DNA from: Maylandia zebra
Taxonomy: Eukaryota; Chordata; Actinopteri; Cichliformes; Cichlidae
Length of the DNA: 64,000 bases
NCBI RefSeq assembly: GCF_041146795.1
Contig: NC_135176.1
Coordinates: forward strand, 24,191,286-24,255,285
Direction of reading: 5' to 3'
Positions 46,330 to 59,260 of the stretch are shown here, piece by piece (the stretch's first letter is position 1; every line of letters begins with the position of its first letter). The translations under genes and the position numbers were made by a program. The notes below the pieces were generated by a model. It was not told the DNA's origin. It worked only from the letters and a program-made list of their open reading frames with translations, and did not search any database.

Positions 46330-47095
46330 AGATACACTCAATTGGCAAATTTCTAATTAGCCAATCACATGCTAGCAACAAAAATGACTTAAGCGATGGC
46401 ATGGTTGTTGGTGCCAGAATTTGCTGGTCTTGGCATTTCAGAAACCGCTCATCTACTGTTACTTTCCCCATAACCGTCCCTAGGGTTTCCAGAGAATGGT
46501 CTGAAAAATAGAAAAAGTCCAGTGAGTCGCACCTCTCTGGGCGATGTTGATGCCAGAAGTCAGAGGGGAATAGCTAGATTGTTTGAAGGTGATAAGAAGG
46601 CAACGGTAACTCAGTAACTGCTCGTTACAACCAAGGCACACAGAAGAGATCGAACTTTGAAGCAGATGTGCCACAGCAGCAGGAGACCACACCAGGTGCC
46701 ACTCCTGTAAGCTCAAAAGAGGAAAAGGAGGCTATAATTTACATTGGCTTACCAAAAGTAGACAAGAGAAGTCTGGAAAAAGGTTGCCTGGTCTGATGAG
46801 TGTTAATTTCTGCTGCAGCATTCAGATAGTAGGGCTAGAATTTAGTGTAACCACAGTGTAACCATGTTTTGATGGCTGCTTCCAGCTGGATACACACCAT
46901 GTCACAAAGCTTAAATCATCTCAAACTTGAAAAGGACAAAGAGTTCACTGTACTCATACGGCCCCCACAGTCATGAGCTCTCAATCCAGTGGAGCACTTT
47001 TAGGATGTGGAGGAACAGGACCAGAATTTCTGAGGAATGTTTCCAGCACCTTGTTGAATCGGTGCCACGCAGAATAAACTACTACCAAAAACCGT
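46330..47095 (+). mobile_element. Decayed Tc1-like element, sibling of 29417-30409
   Basis: Shares GCCAATCACATG, GTTACAACCAA, AACTTTGAAGCAGATGTG, CTGGTCTGATGAGT and TTCTGCTGCAGCATTCAGAT in order with the copy at 29.4 kb. CACAGTCATGAGCTCTCAAT precedes CCAGTGGAGCACTTT, the remains of the catalytic Glu block. Multiple indels. Confidence 0.75.
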
Positions 47096-47928
47096 AGGCG
47101 CACCATCCTTCCAGAATCATGAGTGCCTACACCAAATTTCGTGGCAGCTTTTCTCAGGACCAAAATTGAAATGTTCCCTCTGAATGTTTACTTGATAAAT
47201 TAAATTTTTGATCAATCATCAATCATTTGCGACAAATTTACCGTATGCGCCAGAACAAAATCGCTGCATTACACATCCTTGATAGTCTAAACTAGAATAG
47301 CTTCCAGTTATATTTTTTCACACAGTGATGCCATCGAGTCCCCATGTTTGCCAAGATTATTAACATCTTAATGCCAGATAAATCACAGATGGGAGTGACA
47401 CGTCCAAATAAACGAACTACACACAAAACTTGTTCTAACCCGTCGCACTTCATCTAAACAGAACACCAAAAAAAACTTCTTCCTCTTGAAGTGTCAGTGT
47501 TGAAAGCTGGATCGCAGCCTAATACACTTAGCACCTTTCATGTTGCGATGTGTGAGTTAGTCGCCGCCTCCTTTCTTGCACACCTGTTAGCATGAACCTG
47601 ATGAAGATGTTTGATGTGTGTGTGTGTGTTTTCTCTTCTCCCCCTTTTTTTTCATCGAGCACATACGTCTCTGTGTGCATGCACATACGTTTGATGTTGA
47701 GGTAAATACTTGATACCCAACATCACACACAAGTAGACACCCACTCTGACATTTCGATTCTTTCAGCTCATTCACAACAGTTGCCCTATTTCTCCATCTC
47801 TGTCTCTCTCCCTGGTCTCCCCGCCTCACTTTATGAATCTTTGTGATTCCTTTCTTTGGTGCTCTTTCTCTCTGTACCTGTCAAACTCTCTTTTTCCTAC
47901 CTTGTCTCCAGTGACTGTCCAAAAATAG

Positions 47929-48012
<84 letters not shown>

Positions 48013-50873
48013 ATGAGAGACGGGTTGGGGAGAGTGAAAATAGACTTGGATGTGTGCGAGTGTAAGCGTCGCAGTCTTCCCTGCGTGCCCTCTAGCAGTT
48101 GTTGTCTTGCTTGTGCACGCAGCATTAGGTCTGCACAGGAACACACACTTCATTAATTGATTCCTGTCCATCGCATCTCATTTTTTCACCCCCCCCCACA
48201 CACACACACACACACCGCCATGAAGGAAAGGAAAGAGTCAGTATTGATGAGGTGATCAGTAAACTGGGTTTGAACAGAGGATTGAAAGTGAGAAAACGTC
48301 AGGCAAAGAGTGACTGAGCGAGAGGTGGAATTTACCAAAAAAATAAATAAAATTCAAGGACTTGAGGATACAGAGAGCAGTAGCGAAGGAGATTGGATAC
48401 TGTGATGGAAAGAAATGATAAGGTTAGAGGTGGAAAAGTGAGTGATGGAAAGGAAGCGAGTAAAAGAAAAAAGAAGGAAGAGAAGAAAGTCGTAAGTGGG
48501 CGGGGGGGCGCAGCTCGGCGTCCTCCAGGTTTGGATGTTGCCAAAGGCTTTTAAGATTTTTTTTTATTTTTTTTTTAGGCTCTTTATTCCCCAGGCAGGC
48601 AGGTCTTTACTCTGTTCAATCAAGCTACACACAACATTAGGATCATAGCGAAAGAGACACACAAATAAACACACACATTAAATGCACAAATACACAAATC
48701 TTCTCCCGCACGCACACGGAGCACTGCCTCAGAGAGATGGCTTGTTATGAAGCAATTTATATGCAAGGATTCTTTATCAAACCGACTGACCTCTGGCAAG
48801 TCGAGGAGTGCTGAGCACTGGCCAACTGTTTGTGTTTGTGTGTCTGTGTGTTCGTGTGCGCTGAATGACAGGAAGCTTTACTTCCCGGGTTTTGTTGTTG
48901 TTGGTGCTTGCGTCATTTCGGCGCGTGTACGTGCGTGCAGCTGCAGAGCACCTTTGCTCATTTGCACTGTTTAACTATTCATTTTTATATGCTTGTTTCT
49001 CTTTATGAATAATAAACCAGCATGTATCCCAGCCTCTCTTAGGTCGTGCATACGTGCCCAGATGTTCCAGCAGTCACTTAATGTGTTTTTATTGTTGATG
49101 GATCTGTTTTCTTCTGACAGCCAGACTGCATGCTCATCTCAAGAGAGGGCTGCACGTGTGTGTGTGTGTGTGTGCGCTCACTGGGCTTCTACAGCTACAG
49201 TCTCTTAATAATAGATCGCCATCATGGTAACCGTTGTTGTGCTGACCTTAAGTGCTGCACAGTGCTAAAACAGACACCGGCCACAGACTAGTGTTTTCCT
49301 GCTGAAGTAAGTGCACCGTCATCCACAGTCTGTCTCTCTCTGACTGGGGACAGACAGACAGCCAAGCAGAGGAGCGACATACTTGCAGACAGTTAAACAG
49401 ATGGCAGGCAAATGGGTAGACGGGCAGAGAAGCAAAGAGTCAAGCAGTCAGACAGACAGAAAGACAGATGGCAAGCTTATAGGCAGACAGACGGATGGAC
49501 AGGATGACAAATGGGATGCAGCCAATCATAGATCTGGAAGCTGGGGGACGGAGAAGAAAGACTCTTTTTTTTTTTTTAAGTCAGACTAGGCCAAATAAAA
49601 ACTCGAAATAATCTTTTACGATGCAAATGTGCGTTGAGCTGCACACGATCACACGTGGGTTAACTAGCCGTGATTAATCTCAGACCCTCAATCAATCGCT
49701 CAGTTGAGAGGAAGTGAAATGCTGTGGACTTAGAGTATTGATAAGGTATTTAAAGCAAAGCGAGCACATTTTTTATTTCAACGCTCCTTAATGTATTTTC
49801 TGCTTTTCCCTGGTTTATTTCCTTGTTTTTAGAATTGTATTTTTTTAGTTTTAGTTTTATAGATGAAAGAATTCATTCAGTTATCAGAAAGAAATCACCC
49901 GTCAGCTGCTCTACAGGAAAAATCTTTGTTGTTATAGCATCCCTTGTTATTTTAAATGATGTGAAAGTTTTAGTCTTGCTTTTGTTTAGAGGAAACTTAC
50001 TTCCAAAGGAAGTGACAAAACTGACGGAAAATTTGAAGCGTGGAAAGGTGGCACAGTCCCACTCACGGTGTGATTGACAGATCGGATTTGACTATCTGAG
50101 TGCAATACCTTTACTCTTGCCCGAGGTGGGCCGTATGCTGCTGTCAAGATGTTCTAAAGCAAACAGTGCTTTTTTTATGACACCTTATTTCCCGTTTTCA
50201 GCTGTAGTAGCATCTGCTCACTTAATAACGGTGCTGATGAAGTTTTACTGGCTGCAGCGACACACAGTGATCCCTATAAAATGATCACAAGAGTGGACTG
50301 TGAAACTCTGCAGGATGCCATACATGCTGTCAGTATTAGCTTTACTTTTGGGAACTTCTTTAAGTGTTAACATGGTTTTAGAATTAAGGTACTAAATAAA
50401 ACTTGCAGCTTTGGGGCTTTGAATTTTCTCCTAAACGTTCTTAGGGATAAAGAGTTTAAAGCCTGTGCTAGCATACACAGAATTAGGTCTGATTACTTTT
50501 AAATGTATCCTATTACTTTAGGATTTTATTCATGTGACTTTATGAGGTCTGCTGTGCTATTACTGGGTTCAACCCTCTTTTTTCTTGAGAACTGTGTTAA
50601 TTGTTTGTGACTGGAAACATTTCTCAGAGATTTTGGTCCATATTAATATGACAGTAAACTTTTTTCATGCTTCTTCTATTGCCCAATTTTGGTGATCGTC
50701 TGAAAACTACAGCCTCAATTTCCTGTTCTTATCTGACACCAGTCCCATCTGGTGAGGTCTTCTGCTGCGTTCAGAGATGGTCTTCTGCATAACTTGGTTG
50801 TAACGAACAGTTATTTGAATTACTGTTGCCTGTATCAGCTCAAAGCAGTCTCGCCGCGCTCTTTCCGTGAGTT
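47096..50873. other. Intron-like DNA with simple repeats
   Basis: CA/TG-rich throughout (see the long array at 47931), a C-run/CA tract at 48189-48215, and an imperfect CAGACAGA-type tract at 49350-49505. No gene is recognised. Confidence 0.4.
47931..48007. repeat. (TG)n microsatellite, about 38 units
   Basis: Longest pure TG array in the window. Confidence 0.97.
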
Positions 50874-51067
50874 ATGGTCAGAGGGCCCGGTGGCGCCAGT
50901 GTCCGGCAGCCTCGCCTCTGCCAGTGCGCCCCAGGGTGGCTGTGGCTACAATGTAGCTCGCCATCACCAGTGTGTGAATGTGTGTGGATGGGTGGATGAC
51001 TGGATGTGTAAAGCGCTTTGGGGTCCTTAGGGACTAGTAAAGCGCTGTACAAATACAGACCATTTAT
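50874..51067 (+). repeat. tRNA-type SINE copy, head missing
   Basis: ATGGTCAGAGGGCCCGGTGG through GCGCTGTACAAATACAGACC matches the body and tail of the SINE at 45947-46287 in the opposite orientation. The tRNA-like head is absent. Confidence 0.8.
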
Positions 51068-52929
51068 CAGCTTTGGAGATCATAAGAGTTTCATGACTTC
51101 AAAAATCGGTGTTTCTTATAGTATTATTTGGAATGACGACTGTATTCACTGCCCAAACGTTGTAGCATATGTTTTAGGAAGGCATCAGACCTCCTTGCCT
51201 TAACGGGTTACCAATTTACATCATATATTTATCTGTGCCTTATTTTGTCTGGTGACTAAACCCTGGTCTTTTAATTCAAGAAATTTTAATTTGGTGTGTG
51301 AAAATTCCCAAGCTTTGTTTACTTTAGTTTTGCCATTTTAGATTCTCAGCGGCTTCTTGTGAGAAACGTCACAAACAAATTTAAACAAGTGAAGCGAACT
51401 CCCAAAAACACCTAAGGGACATTCGCTTTTTATGACTAACTGTGGTAATTTCACCAAGGAGTACTTTCTCCTTCATTTTGATGTGAGCTGACAGGCTGCA
51501 CCTCCTTTGCTTGCTGCTTTCACAGTGCAGTTAGATTGGTGAGTGCATGCACTGGAGCATTTTTAATAAATGTGATTTAATTGTACAGACTCGATGGTAC
51601 ACCTTTCAAAGTGAATAAAGTTTCTGAAATCTTGCTTCTAACATGCACGAATGTGAATTCATCCTTCGTCTTTGAGGAGCATGCGTACTTGGTGTCTGTG
51701 CTGTAGCTCACTCTACTCTATATGAACTGCTAAAACCAGCTGAGTCATGAATTTCTTTCCCACCTGCTGTTCGCTGCCCGCGTACGGCCTTTTTCTCAAG
51801 CCTTATATGTTGCACATTTCAGAGGACAGTCCCCTTTAAACATTCAGTCAGACACAGTGCTCTCAGCAGTGTCATAGTCAGCCAATTAATTAGCTCCCCA
51901 GGCAACTTGGCTTTTCCCAGCATGCATTAGTCAACCTTCTCACTGTAAATGGTTTGGGCTGACAGAAAAACCATGAACAGAAAATGTGGCTTATACCAGC
52001 TAATACCTAAGGTGTCTTTCTAAGCCCGGTAAAACTCACCGACACGTGCGCGTGCACACATACGCGCAACATACGTGTGTGTGCGTATACATATTTGTAT
52101 CCAGAGCATTACGCAGCAAAGCTCCACCTAGTTTTAATCTCAGCAGAAGTGTAATCAGCCAGAGTAACTGGGGAAAAAATAAGTCACACCAGTGGATTCT
52201 GCTAGAGTAATATGGACTAGATTGCACATGACAGCTAATCTGAATTAATCTGAGCTGAAGGAGACCGGACTGGTTTTTGAAGGCAGACTTTAAAGGCTGA
52301 TAGTAACATCTTAACGTTAAGCAAAGGGATGATTACCACTGGATCAATCACACCATTCCTGCATATTAATTGGGACACGCGGTTTGATGTGGAAAAATTT
52401 TGGATGTTTTTTGTAGTTTTCCTGCGTATGGAACAATCAAGATGCAATTAAGGTGCAGACGCTCAGCCTTAATTCATTGAAGCTAAGTTAATTAACCACT
52501 GAGAAATAACATCCATTTTTATACACACTACCCTATTTTCAGGGGCTTAAATATAATTGGAAAAATTAAACTGATTATTTTTAACACTTTGTTAAGACTG
52601 CCTGATGTCTGGAAACCACAGACATCACAATTTGTAATGCATTGCTAGGCCTTTATTGTAGCTGTCTTCATTTGTAGTTTGCTTTTCTGCCTTCAGTTTT
52701 GTTCTCTGGTTGTAAAATACATAGTTAATAAGGTTGAGATCATGTGATCAGCTCAGCCACTGAAGAAGATTCTGCTTCCTTACCTTTAAAAACTTCTGGG
52801 TTTACATTAACAGTATGTTTTGGGTAATTTTCCATCACTACTGTCACATGCCTGAAAGAATAGCTCTATATACCGCAGAGAGCTTCTGTCTGCTTCTGCT
52901 TTCTGTCACGCCATCAATAATTATAGTAA
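51068..52929. other. Intron-like DNA
   Basis: No feature is recognised. A CACACATACGCGC-type alternating stretch lies at about 52040-52090. Confidence 0.4.
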
Positions 52930-53660
52930 CCCAATGTGACTGGAAGCCACACATCCATGCATCCCCGTGACACCGGTATGTTTTGCAGATACTGCGTTAT
53001 GCATAGGCTTGTAGCCCATTCCAAGTTCCCACCATTCGGGTACAGGTTGATCTTAGTTTCTTCTGTCCACTCTGGTGATCATCAGTATGAGCCTTGTGTG
53101 CCTTATGATGGGCTTGGAGAATAATATACCTCCTTCCTGGAGCAAAACTGCTCATTTACGTCTGTAGTCCCGGGCAGATCACATAAAAATGTAAATCATT
53201 GAAAGGATCCTGCGCTCATCTACCTTTGTGGGAGTCTGTGGACATCTATGGTTGGTCATGATGTCGAGCTCAGCGGCCACTGATTTGGTCATTCCTAATA
53301 ATCCTGCATTTTGTCTGAGTTATTATTATTATTATTGTTGTTAATTAAGTTAATTATTTGCCTGTTTCACATGCATTTGGTCCTCCTGTGACTGGATGTT
53401 GTGGTTCCCAGAAACAGCTTCCAATAGCAAATACCACATTTGGAATTAACTCCAGACTTTTAACAAGCTTTATTTATGGGAAAAAATGAAGAAAAAAAAA
53501 TCACATCTGGCTCATGAAACAGGGAATTGTCCAATTTCATTCAAGCCTTAAGTCCTCACTGTGTAATACAATAATTTTGGGCAACCCTTTGAATTACAGC
53601 CGAGAGTCTGCACCTCAGTTGCGCTCTGATTGTTTCCTCTGATATCTGTTGTGGTGTAAA
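52930..53660 (-). mobile_element. Probable DNA-transposon relic, antisense
   Basis: TTAACTCCAGACTTTTAACA, CATGAAACAGGGAATTGTCC and GAGAGTCTGCACCTCAGTTG occur in the order found at the 3' region of a common fish DNA transposon. TCCACTCTGGTGATCATC to the left is similar in style to antisense transposase of Tc1-type elements. No frame survives; assigned from familiarity only. Confidence 0.4.
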
Positions 53661-54989
53661 GAGGCAAAATGGTGAAAATTAGAGAAAAAGAGAAACCATA
53701 ACTCTTTTGGCTCTTTTTTTGTTACATACTTGGGCCACAGGGCAGCGGATAGCATGTCAACACCTACAGTGTGTATGAGTGAGTATTTGAATGTGGTCTC
53801 CGTCTCTTTACCTGTACGCTTGGTTTTTTTTTTGGTTACTGAATTTAACTAATTCTGAATTAGATGAAATGGAGACCAGGTTGTGATGCATTTTTTTTAA
53901 ATGAACCAGATCAATAGGAATTGTGGTTTTGTTTAATGTACTTTAAAGTTCTTTTATGGTTTAAGTGTTTGTTCATACTTCTAATTTGTTGTCATTACAC
54001 TCAGATTTCTGTTGTGCGAGGCTAACAGACTGCTGTTTGCCTCTGCAGCTCCTCTGTCTTCCTCTGAATTTTTTTTTAATAGTCTCCCGGTCGGTTTAAC
54101 CTCCGAGCTCTGTGAACTCTCTGCTGTATTGATCTGGAATTCCCGATACCTCAGTCCTTCTCTCTGCTCTTTCCTAAACTTAATTCCTTCCTTTTCTTTA
54201 GACCTGTTTAGCCACACCAAATCACATCAGTTCGTGACATAGTTAAATATTTCATTCTGTTTGATGGTCTTCTCCTCTTTGTACAACAGGGTTTCATTGA
54301 TTCTGACAGCTGGCTGCCTCCAGCTATTGTCCTGCTTCAACTCTGACGGAGTGCAGAGCTATTATAGTACGGGAACATAATGCAACACAAACCAACAGCA
54401 TTGTGATGGAGTGAAATACATGAATGCAACAATGTGCTCTGATAGAGCACTATTTAAGTCATCTATAATTTTTGGGCTACAGAGTAATAGAAAGTACTTC
54501 CCAGTATTTTTCCCAGTGCTTCAGATTGTTTGGATTTTGGATTTTTGACTGTTGCTTTTTAATAAAGAATCTTAAATCCAAACATATCATAAAAGACTGT
54601 CTCACATTTATTTCTTAAAAATATAATATGTTTTTTAACAGATATGGAAAGTTGTTGGGTAATTGACTACTTGGCTCTATATTATCATGTATTACATTAT
54701 ATCTAAAATGATGCATTGATGCAGTATAATTCGGTACAATACATCCAAATGTGCTGCAGCTGTCGACTGATACGCATAGCACTGCATCATAAAACATGGG
54801 GCTGTTTGATGCACTCAAATAAAACAGTCTCATAGGACTGATAATAAATGACATCAGGAAACAAAGTCCTGTAATCTGCTTTTTGAAGGTTCCTGCAACA
54901 TAATGCCTCGGCCTTTGCCGTTGTAAATATGATATGAGGATGTTTCTCTTTGCTGGGATTTCCCTCAGTGGCTGGCAGCCAAATATCAC
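53661..54989. other. Intron-like DNA
   Basis: No exon or repeat is recognised. Confidence 0.4.
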
Positions 54990-55345
54990 ACATTGTATGT
55001 CATCCCCATCCCTGCCAATGCTGTGCCAATCTGCAGGCCACTCTCCTGCTCCTCTGCTCTCTTATTCCTGAACCTAACCCTGAGATAATGTTCTCCAATT
55101 GGGGCAGCAGCTCATCCAGGAGTGGGCAATCCAACCTTTTCCAGCTGGGAACCATAATCTCAGACTTGGAGGCGCTAATTCTCAATCCTGCTTGGCTGTA
55201 GATCGTCCCAGTGTGATCAGGAGGTCAGTGTCTGATGAAACCAAAAGAACCACATCATCTGCAAAAAACAGAGGGTTGGTCTTGAAATTCTGTCCATTAA
55301 TAGTTTGGTAAGTCCAGGTGGAGTCCTTCCACTGGGAACAGGCCC
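54990..55345 (-). pseudogene. Non-LTR retrotransposon reverse transcriptase fragment
   Basis: On the - strand the frame reads LFFADDVVLLVSSDTDLL, with FADD as the catalytic YxDD-type box, then MRISASKSEIMVPSWKR in the next frame, the block that follows in LINE reverse transcriptases of fish. A frameshift separates the two parts and no endonuclease or full polymerase domain remains, so it is a dead 5'- and 3'-truncated copy. Confidence 0.8.
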
Positions 55346-57542
55346 GACTGATATCAGATGTTTTACACTGATATATTGGCAAATAGCTAATGTTGAGCTC
55401 TACTTTCAGTGTGTTTGTACAGGGTCCTCATGTGTCAGGCAAAATAGATACAGATGAATACATTACGTTTATGTACGGTGAAAAAAATACATCTTAATTC
55501 GGAGAAAAGACTTGTGAGTATAAACGTTTCAACCATTAGTTATAGGTGACCATGATGCGTAAGCATTAAATGTAGGATGCTTGTTTTTTCTGCTCCTAGA
55601 AATGTGAAAGTCACAGTGTCCTTTACAATCAAGTACTTCATTCAGAGGAGCTCACCAAAAAATAATATAAAAGATTTCATAAACTGCTTTCGTGGTTAGC
55701 TGCCGTTTTAGTCAGCACTATGGGTAAGCAGCAAAAGGAAAGTCAAAAGTCAAATTAAAAATAGATTCAATTATATAAAAAAGTGATTTAAACCATTCTG
55801 GCTCCAGAGATAAAAGCATGCCGTACCATCTGTTGTAGCCTTTTGGCAAGAAGGCAGACCATCACATACTCCCTCTTGTTTCTCTCCTTTTGTCTCTTTC
55901 TTTTTGGTTTTCGATTCAGGACGTAACCCAGTGCAGACCTGGTGTTTGCTTCGCTGCACTGATAGATATAAAGTTGTACATTTGCGAGTCGTTTCCCTCT
56001 CCTTTTCTCCCTCACCCACCCCGTCTCTCTGTAGAACACAAAATATCTCAATCTGCAGGCTAAGCTGGGATTCACCGAACTGATTGAAGACACGGTTGTG
56101 CATACTGCATGAGAGGAAGGAGGACGGAGAGACATACAGTAGAAAATAGGAAGTAAGGTCGGGCGACTGAGTGAAAGGAAAGGAAGGGTATCAGGTGCAG
56201 ATATAGAAAAAGTGAGCCAGAGCTGGAGAGAAAAATTGAGAAAATGAACTTAGTGGCTGTTCTTGGCAGTTGTTGAGCCGTTGGTCTGCTTTCTGCCTTA
56301 GGTGATTCTGCTCCCCCCCAAAAAAACAGGAGGGGAGGGGGATTTTTAAGGCGATACAGTGACATTTCCAATTACTGTCAAGTCTTTCACTTAAACAGGC
56401 CAGCAATTCCCCCTTTACGCATGCATTGAGAAATGCTGGGTTACCACAGGACAGGAGGTTAAAGAGACTGTCCGCTAAGCTTACAATCACAGCTTCAGCC
56501 CTCATGATAGCTTTATGTCTGGTTAACTAAAGATACCAGCAGCATCTTAAATAACAGGTGAGATTTTAATGGGCAAAATAGAACAATTAATCCTTTATTT
56601 TTTGTATTTTGAAAATGGTTGGTAGGTTAAATAACTTGAGCGGCCAAAATTTGCCAGATTGGCTGACAACGCTTTGTCGTTCTGGTCAGTTCAGTGAAAA
56701 AAATTGAAAAAGAAAGGGAAATGGTGCAGCCTTAAGAGGAAAACTCTTTATAATTCAGTCCAAAACATATGAGCGCCTGGCTACTGCTTAAATGTACTGC
56801 TTGCCTACCAGTTGCAGGACTAAAAAAACACCACAATTGGAACCAAAAGTGGGCTGTGATTAAGTAAAATGAACCCAGCTCTCCAACTGCTACTCTAACA
56901 TTATACAGAAATCGCTTTGGACTGTCTTCACACAACGGGGAATAAGTTTCGGGATTTTGTACTTCACTAAGTAACAGCTTGTTAGCATTAACAGCAAACC
57001 AAATGAAATCCAAGTGTCAGAAGCTAGCTCACAGTGCCAGGGTGCAAACATTCCCTTCCTCTGTAAAGACAAGAGTCTGGTTGAATGGCTCTGTAATCAA
57101 CCATCTGTTAAATGCAAAACCTCCTGTGCAATAATTGTCGCATTATTTACGCCTATGCTGTTTTGCAACCAGCAGCCGCTACCTCGAGGCCTTGGTCAAC
57201 ACAAAAGACAAGCTGAAAGAGTCGCTTTAGGTAATAGTTTTTTTCCCTACATCTTTATTTATTTTAAAACTAAACAAGCCGTTGACCTTTGCCATTCAAA
57301 ATTTTAAAGTAAACTATATTAACGACTCTACAGCGTTCCGACTGTGTTGCATGCAGGTTTTTTTTCCTGGAAATATCTTTTTAACCTGTTATAGAAATAT
57401 TAGAAGGTTTGCCATGACAAGATTTTGAGTTGTGACGGTACCAAAAGCACACTTTCTATGCATTACATCAAACACGGGTCGCGACTGTGAGCCAGGATAA
57501 GCAATCCCAGAATCCCTAATTTTAATATTTCCGGCTTTCTCT
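55346..57542. other. Intron-like DNA
   Basis: No exon or mobile element is recognised. Short open frames overlap on both strands without motifs. Confidence 0.4.
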
Positions 57543-59260
57543 ACAACCCCAATTCCAAAAAAAGGATACCGGTTAAATATGAATAAAAACAGAATGCAGT
57601 TATTTGCAAATCTCATAAACCCTTATTTTATTTACAGCGGAACAGAAGAAAAATGGCATGGCAACACATCTGAAAAAAGTTGGGACAAAGCCATGTTTAC
57701 CACTGTGTAACATCGCCTGTTCTTTTAACAACAGCCTGTAGATGTGTGGGAGCTGAGGAGAGCAGCTGCTGGACTTTAGAGAGGAATGTCGTCCCATTCT
57801 AGTCTGATAGAGGATTCTAGCTGCTCAACAGTCCTCTGTCTTCTTTGTCTTTTTTTCTTTTCATATTATGATGTGTCAAATATTTTCAATTGGTGAGTCC
57901 AAGTCCAGCATTTGGACTCTTCTGCTGTGAAGCCATGCTGTTCTAATAGATGTGTCATGCGGTGTGGTAGGACTCAGGCGCAGAGCAGAGTTCAGGGGAA
58001 AACAACGTTTATTTACACAGTCACCAGGTGCAGATATATACAGTGAGGGGAGCGGGGGTCCTGGGTCCGAAAGGGAAGTCCGGGATAGGAGTCACATACA
58101 TGCTAGCTCTTCTTCTTTACAACGGTTCAAACAACAGGTTGGTCATGGGTCCGGGGAAACTGTGCACAGGAGAAAAGAGGGTTACACAGAGATCACAGCA
58201 GGTCCACAACGCTTAAGGATACCAGGCTAAGGTTTACTGACGTGTCCAGCACAATCATCCAGCGGTGAGGCTGTCTGCGTCCCGGCCTCAAGAGTCCAAC
58301 CCATAATTAGAGCCTGACGAGATGCAGGTGTGTGTGCCAAAGGCGGGAGCTTTCAGTGAGCTCCGCCCTGGCGGGGAGGAGAGAGGAGAATGTACACAAA
58401 ACACATGTGGCCTTGTGGAGCCGGCCGGGCAGACACGGGGACCATGACAAGATGAAGGATGCTGTTGATCGTATTGCTGAAATATGCAAAAAAGACATTA
58501 TGGGAGCATATGTTGCTCTAACACCTGTATATATGTTTTAGTATTGATGGTGCATTTCCAAATGTGCCAGTTCAGTAGGCACTGTTGCACACCGATACCA
58601 TCAGAGGTTAAAGTTTTTGAGCTGAGTGCTAACAAAAGCCTGATAGTCCCGCTCCTCTTTAGCTGGGAAGATGCTGCGTCTGTGTTTTACAGAAAGAACT
58701 TCACTGTTCGTCTTCTTTAAACAACATTTTTCCACTTTTCCACAGTCCATTTTAAATGAGCCCGAGAGAAGACGGCGGTGTTTCCAGACCGTGTTCACAT
58801 GTTGGCTCTTCTTTGCATGATAGCGAAGTGAACTGTTTTTAGTGATTTCTGGCAGTTTTTCTGAGCTCATGTTGTGATTTCCACGACAGAATCACGTCTG
58901 TTTTTGATGCAGTGCCACCCGAGGACACAGACATTATTATTATCAGCCTTTTCTCCATATTTCCTGAATCTGTGCACGGCAGATGATGAGATATTCAAAG
59001 TCAGTTCTACTTCAGGGAACATTATTCGGAAATTGTTCCAGAACTGCAGGTTTTTTCTTTCTTTCTTTTTTTTTTCAGAGTGAGGGACTGCTGCTCATCT
59101 TTACTTCAGAGAAGCTCTCCCTCTCTAAGATGCTCTTTTTATACCCAATCATGCTGTAAATTAATCCAGTTAGTTTCTTTTCAGTGCACTGGTAGAGCTG
59201 TAGTATGAGATGTCCTTGTAGACATTTTAAAATGCCAGGACATTTTGCATACCTTGATTG
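57543..59260 (-). mobile_element. Tc1/mariner element, near full length, antisense, split by an LTR-like insertion
   Basis: The left end has ACAACCCCAATTCCAAAAAA and AATAAAAACAGAATG, a terminus of a widespread fish Tc1-type family. The sequence then runs antisense through the transposase: TTGGACTCTTCTGC (catalytic Glu region), GCTGAAATATGCAA, GAGAAGACGGCGGTGTTTCC, TCTTCTTTGCATGATAG, GATGATGAGATATTCAAAGT and GGAACATTATTCGGAAATTG. The element is continuous apart from a 497-bp insert at 57953-58449. Many substitutions have closed the reading frame. Confidence 0.85.
57953..58449 (-). mobile_element. Solo-LTR-like element nested in a Tc1 element, 5-bp target duplication
   Basis: Starts TGTCATG and ends CATGACA, flanked by AGATG at 57948-57952 and 58450-58454. 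Removing the insert and one AGATG restores the order expected of the host Tc1 element (AATAGATG, then GCTGAAATATGCAA). On the - strand AATAAA lies about 50 nt from the right terminus, as in LTRs, and the end reads GCGCCTGAGTCCTACC then GCATGACA. It is much more GC-rich than its host. Same ends as the 28765-29396 element. Confidence 0.82.

Noticed and set aside
47826..48171. His-Thr repeat frames
   Set aside because: Translation of the (TG)n array at 47931-48007.
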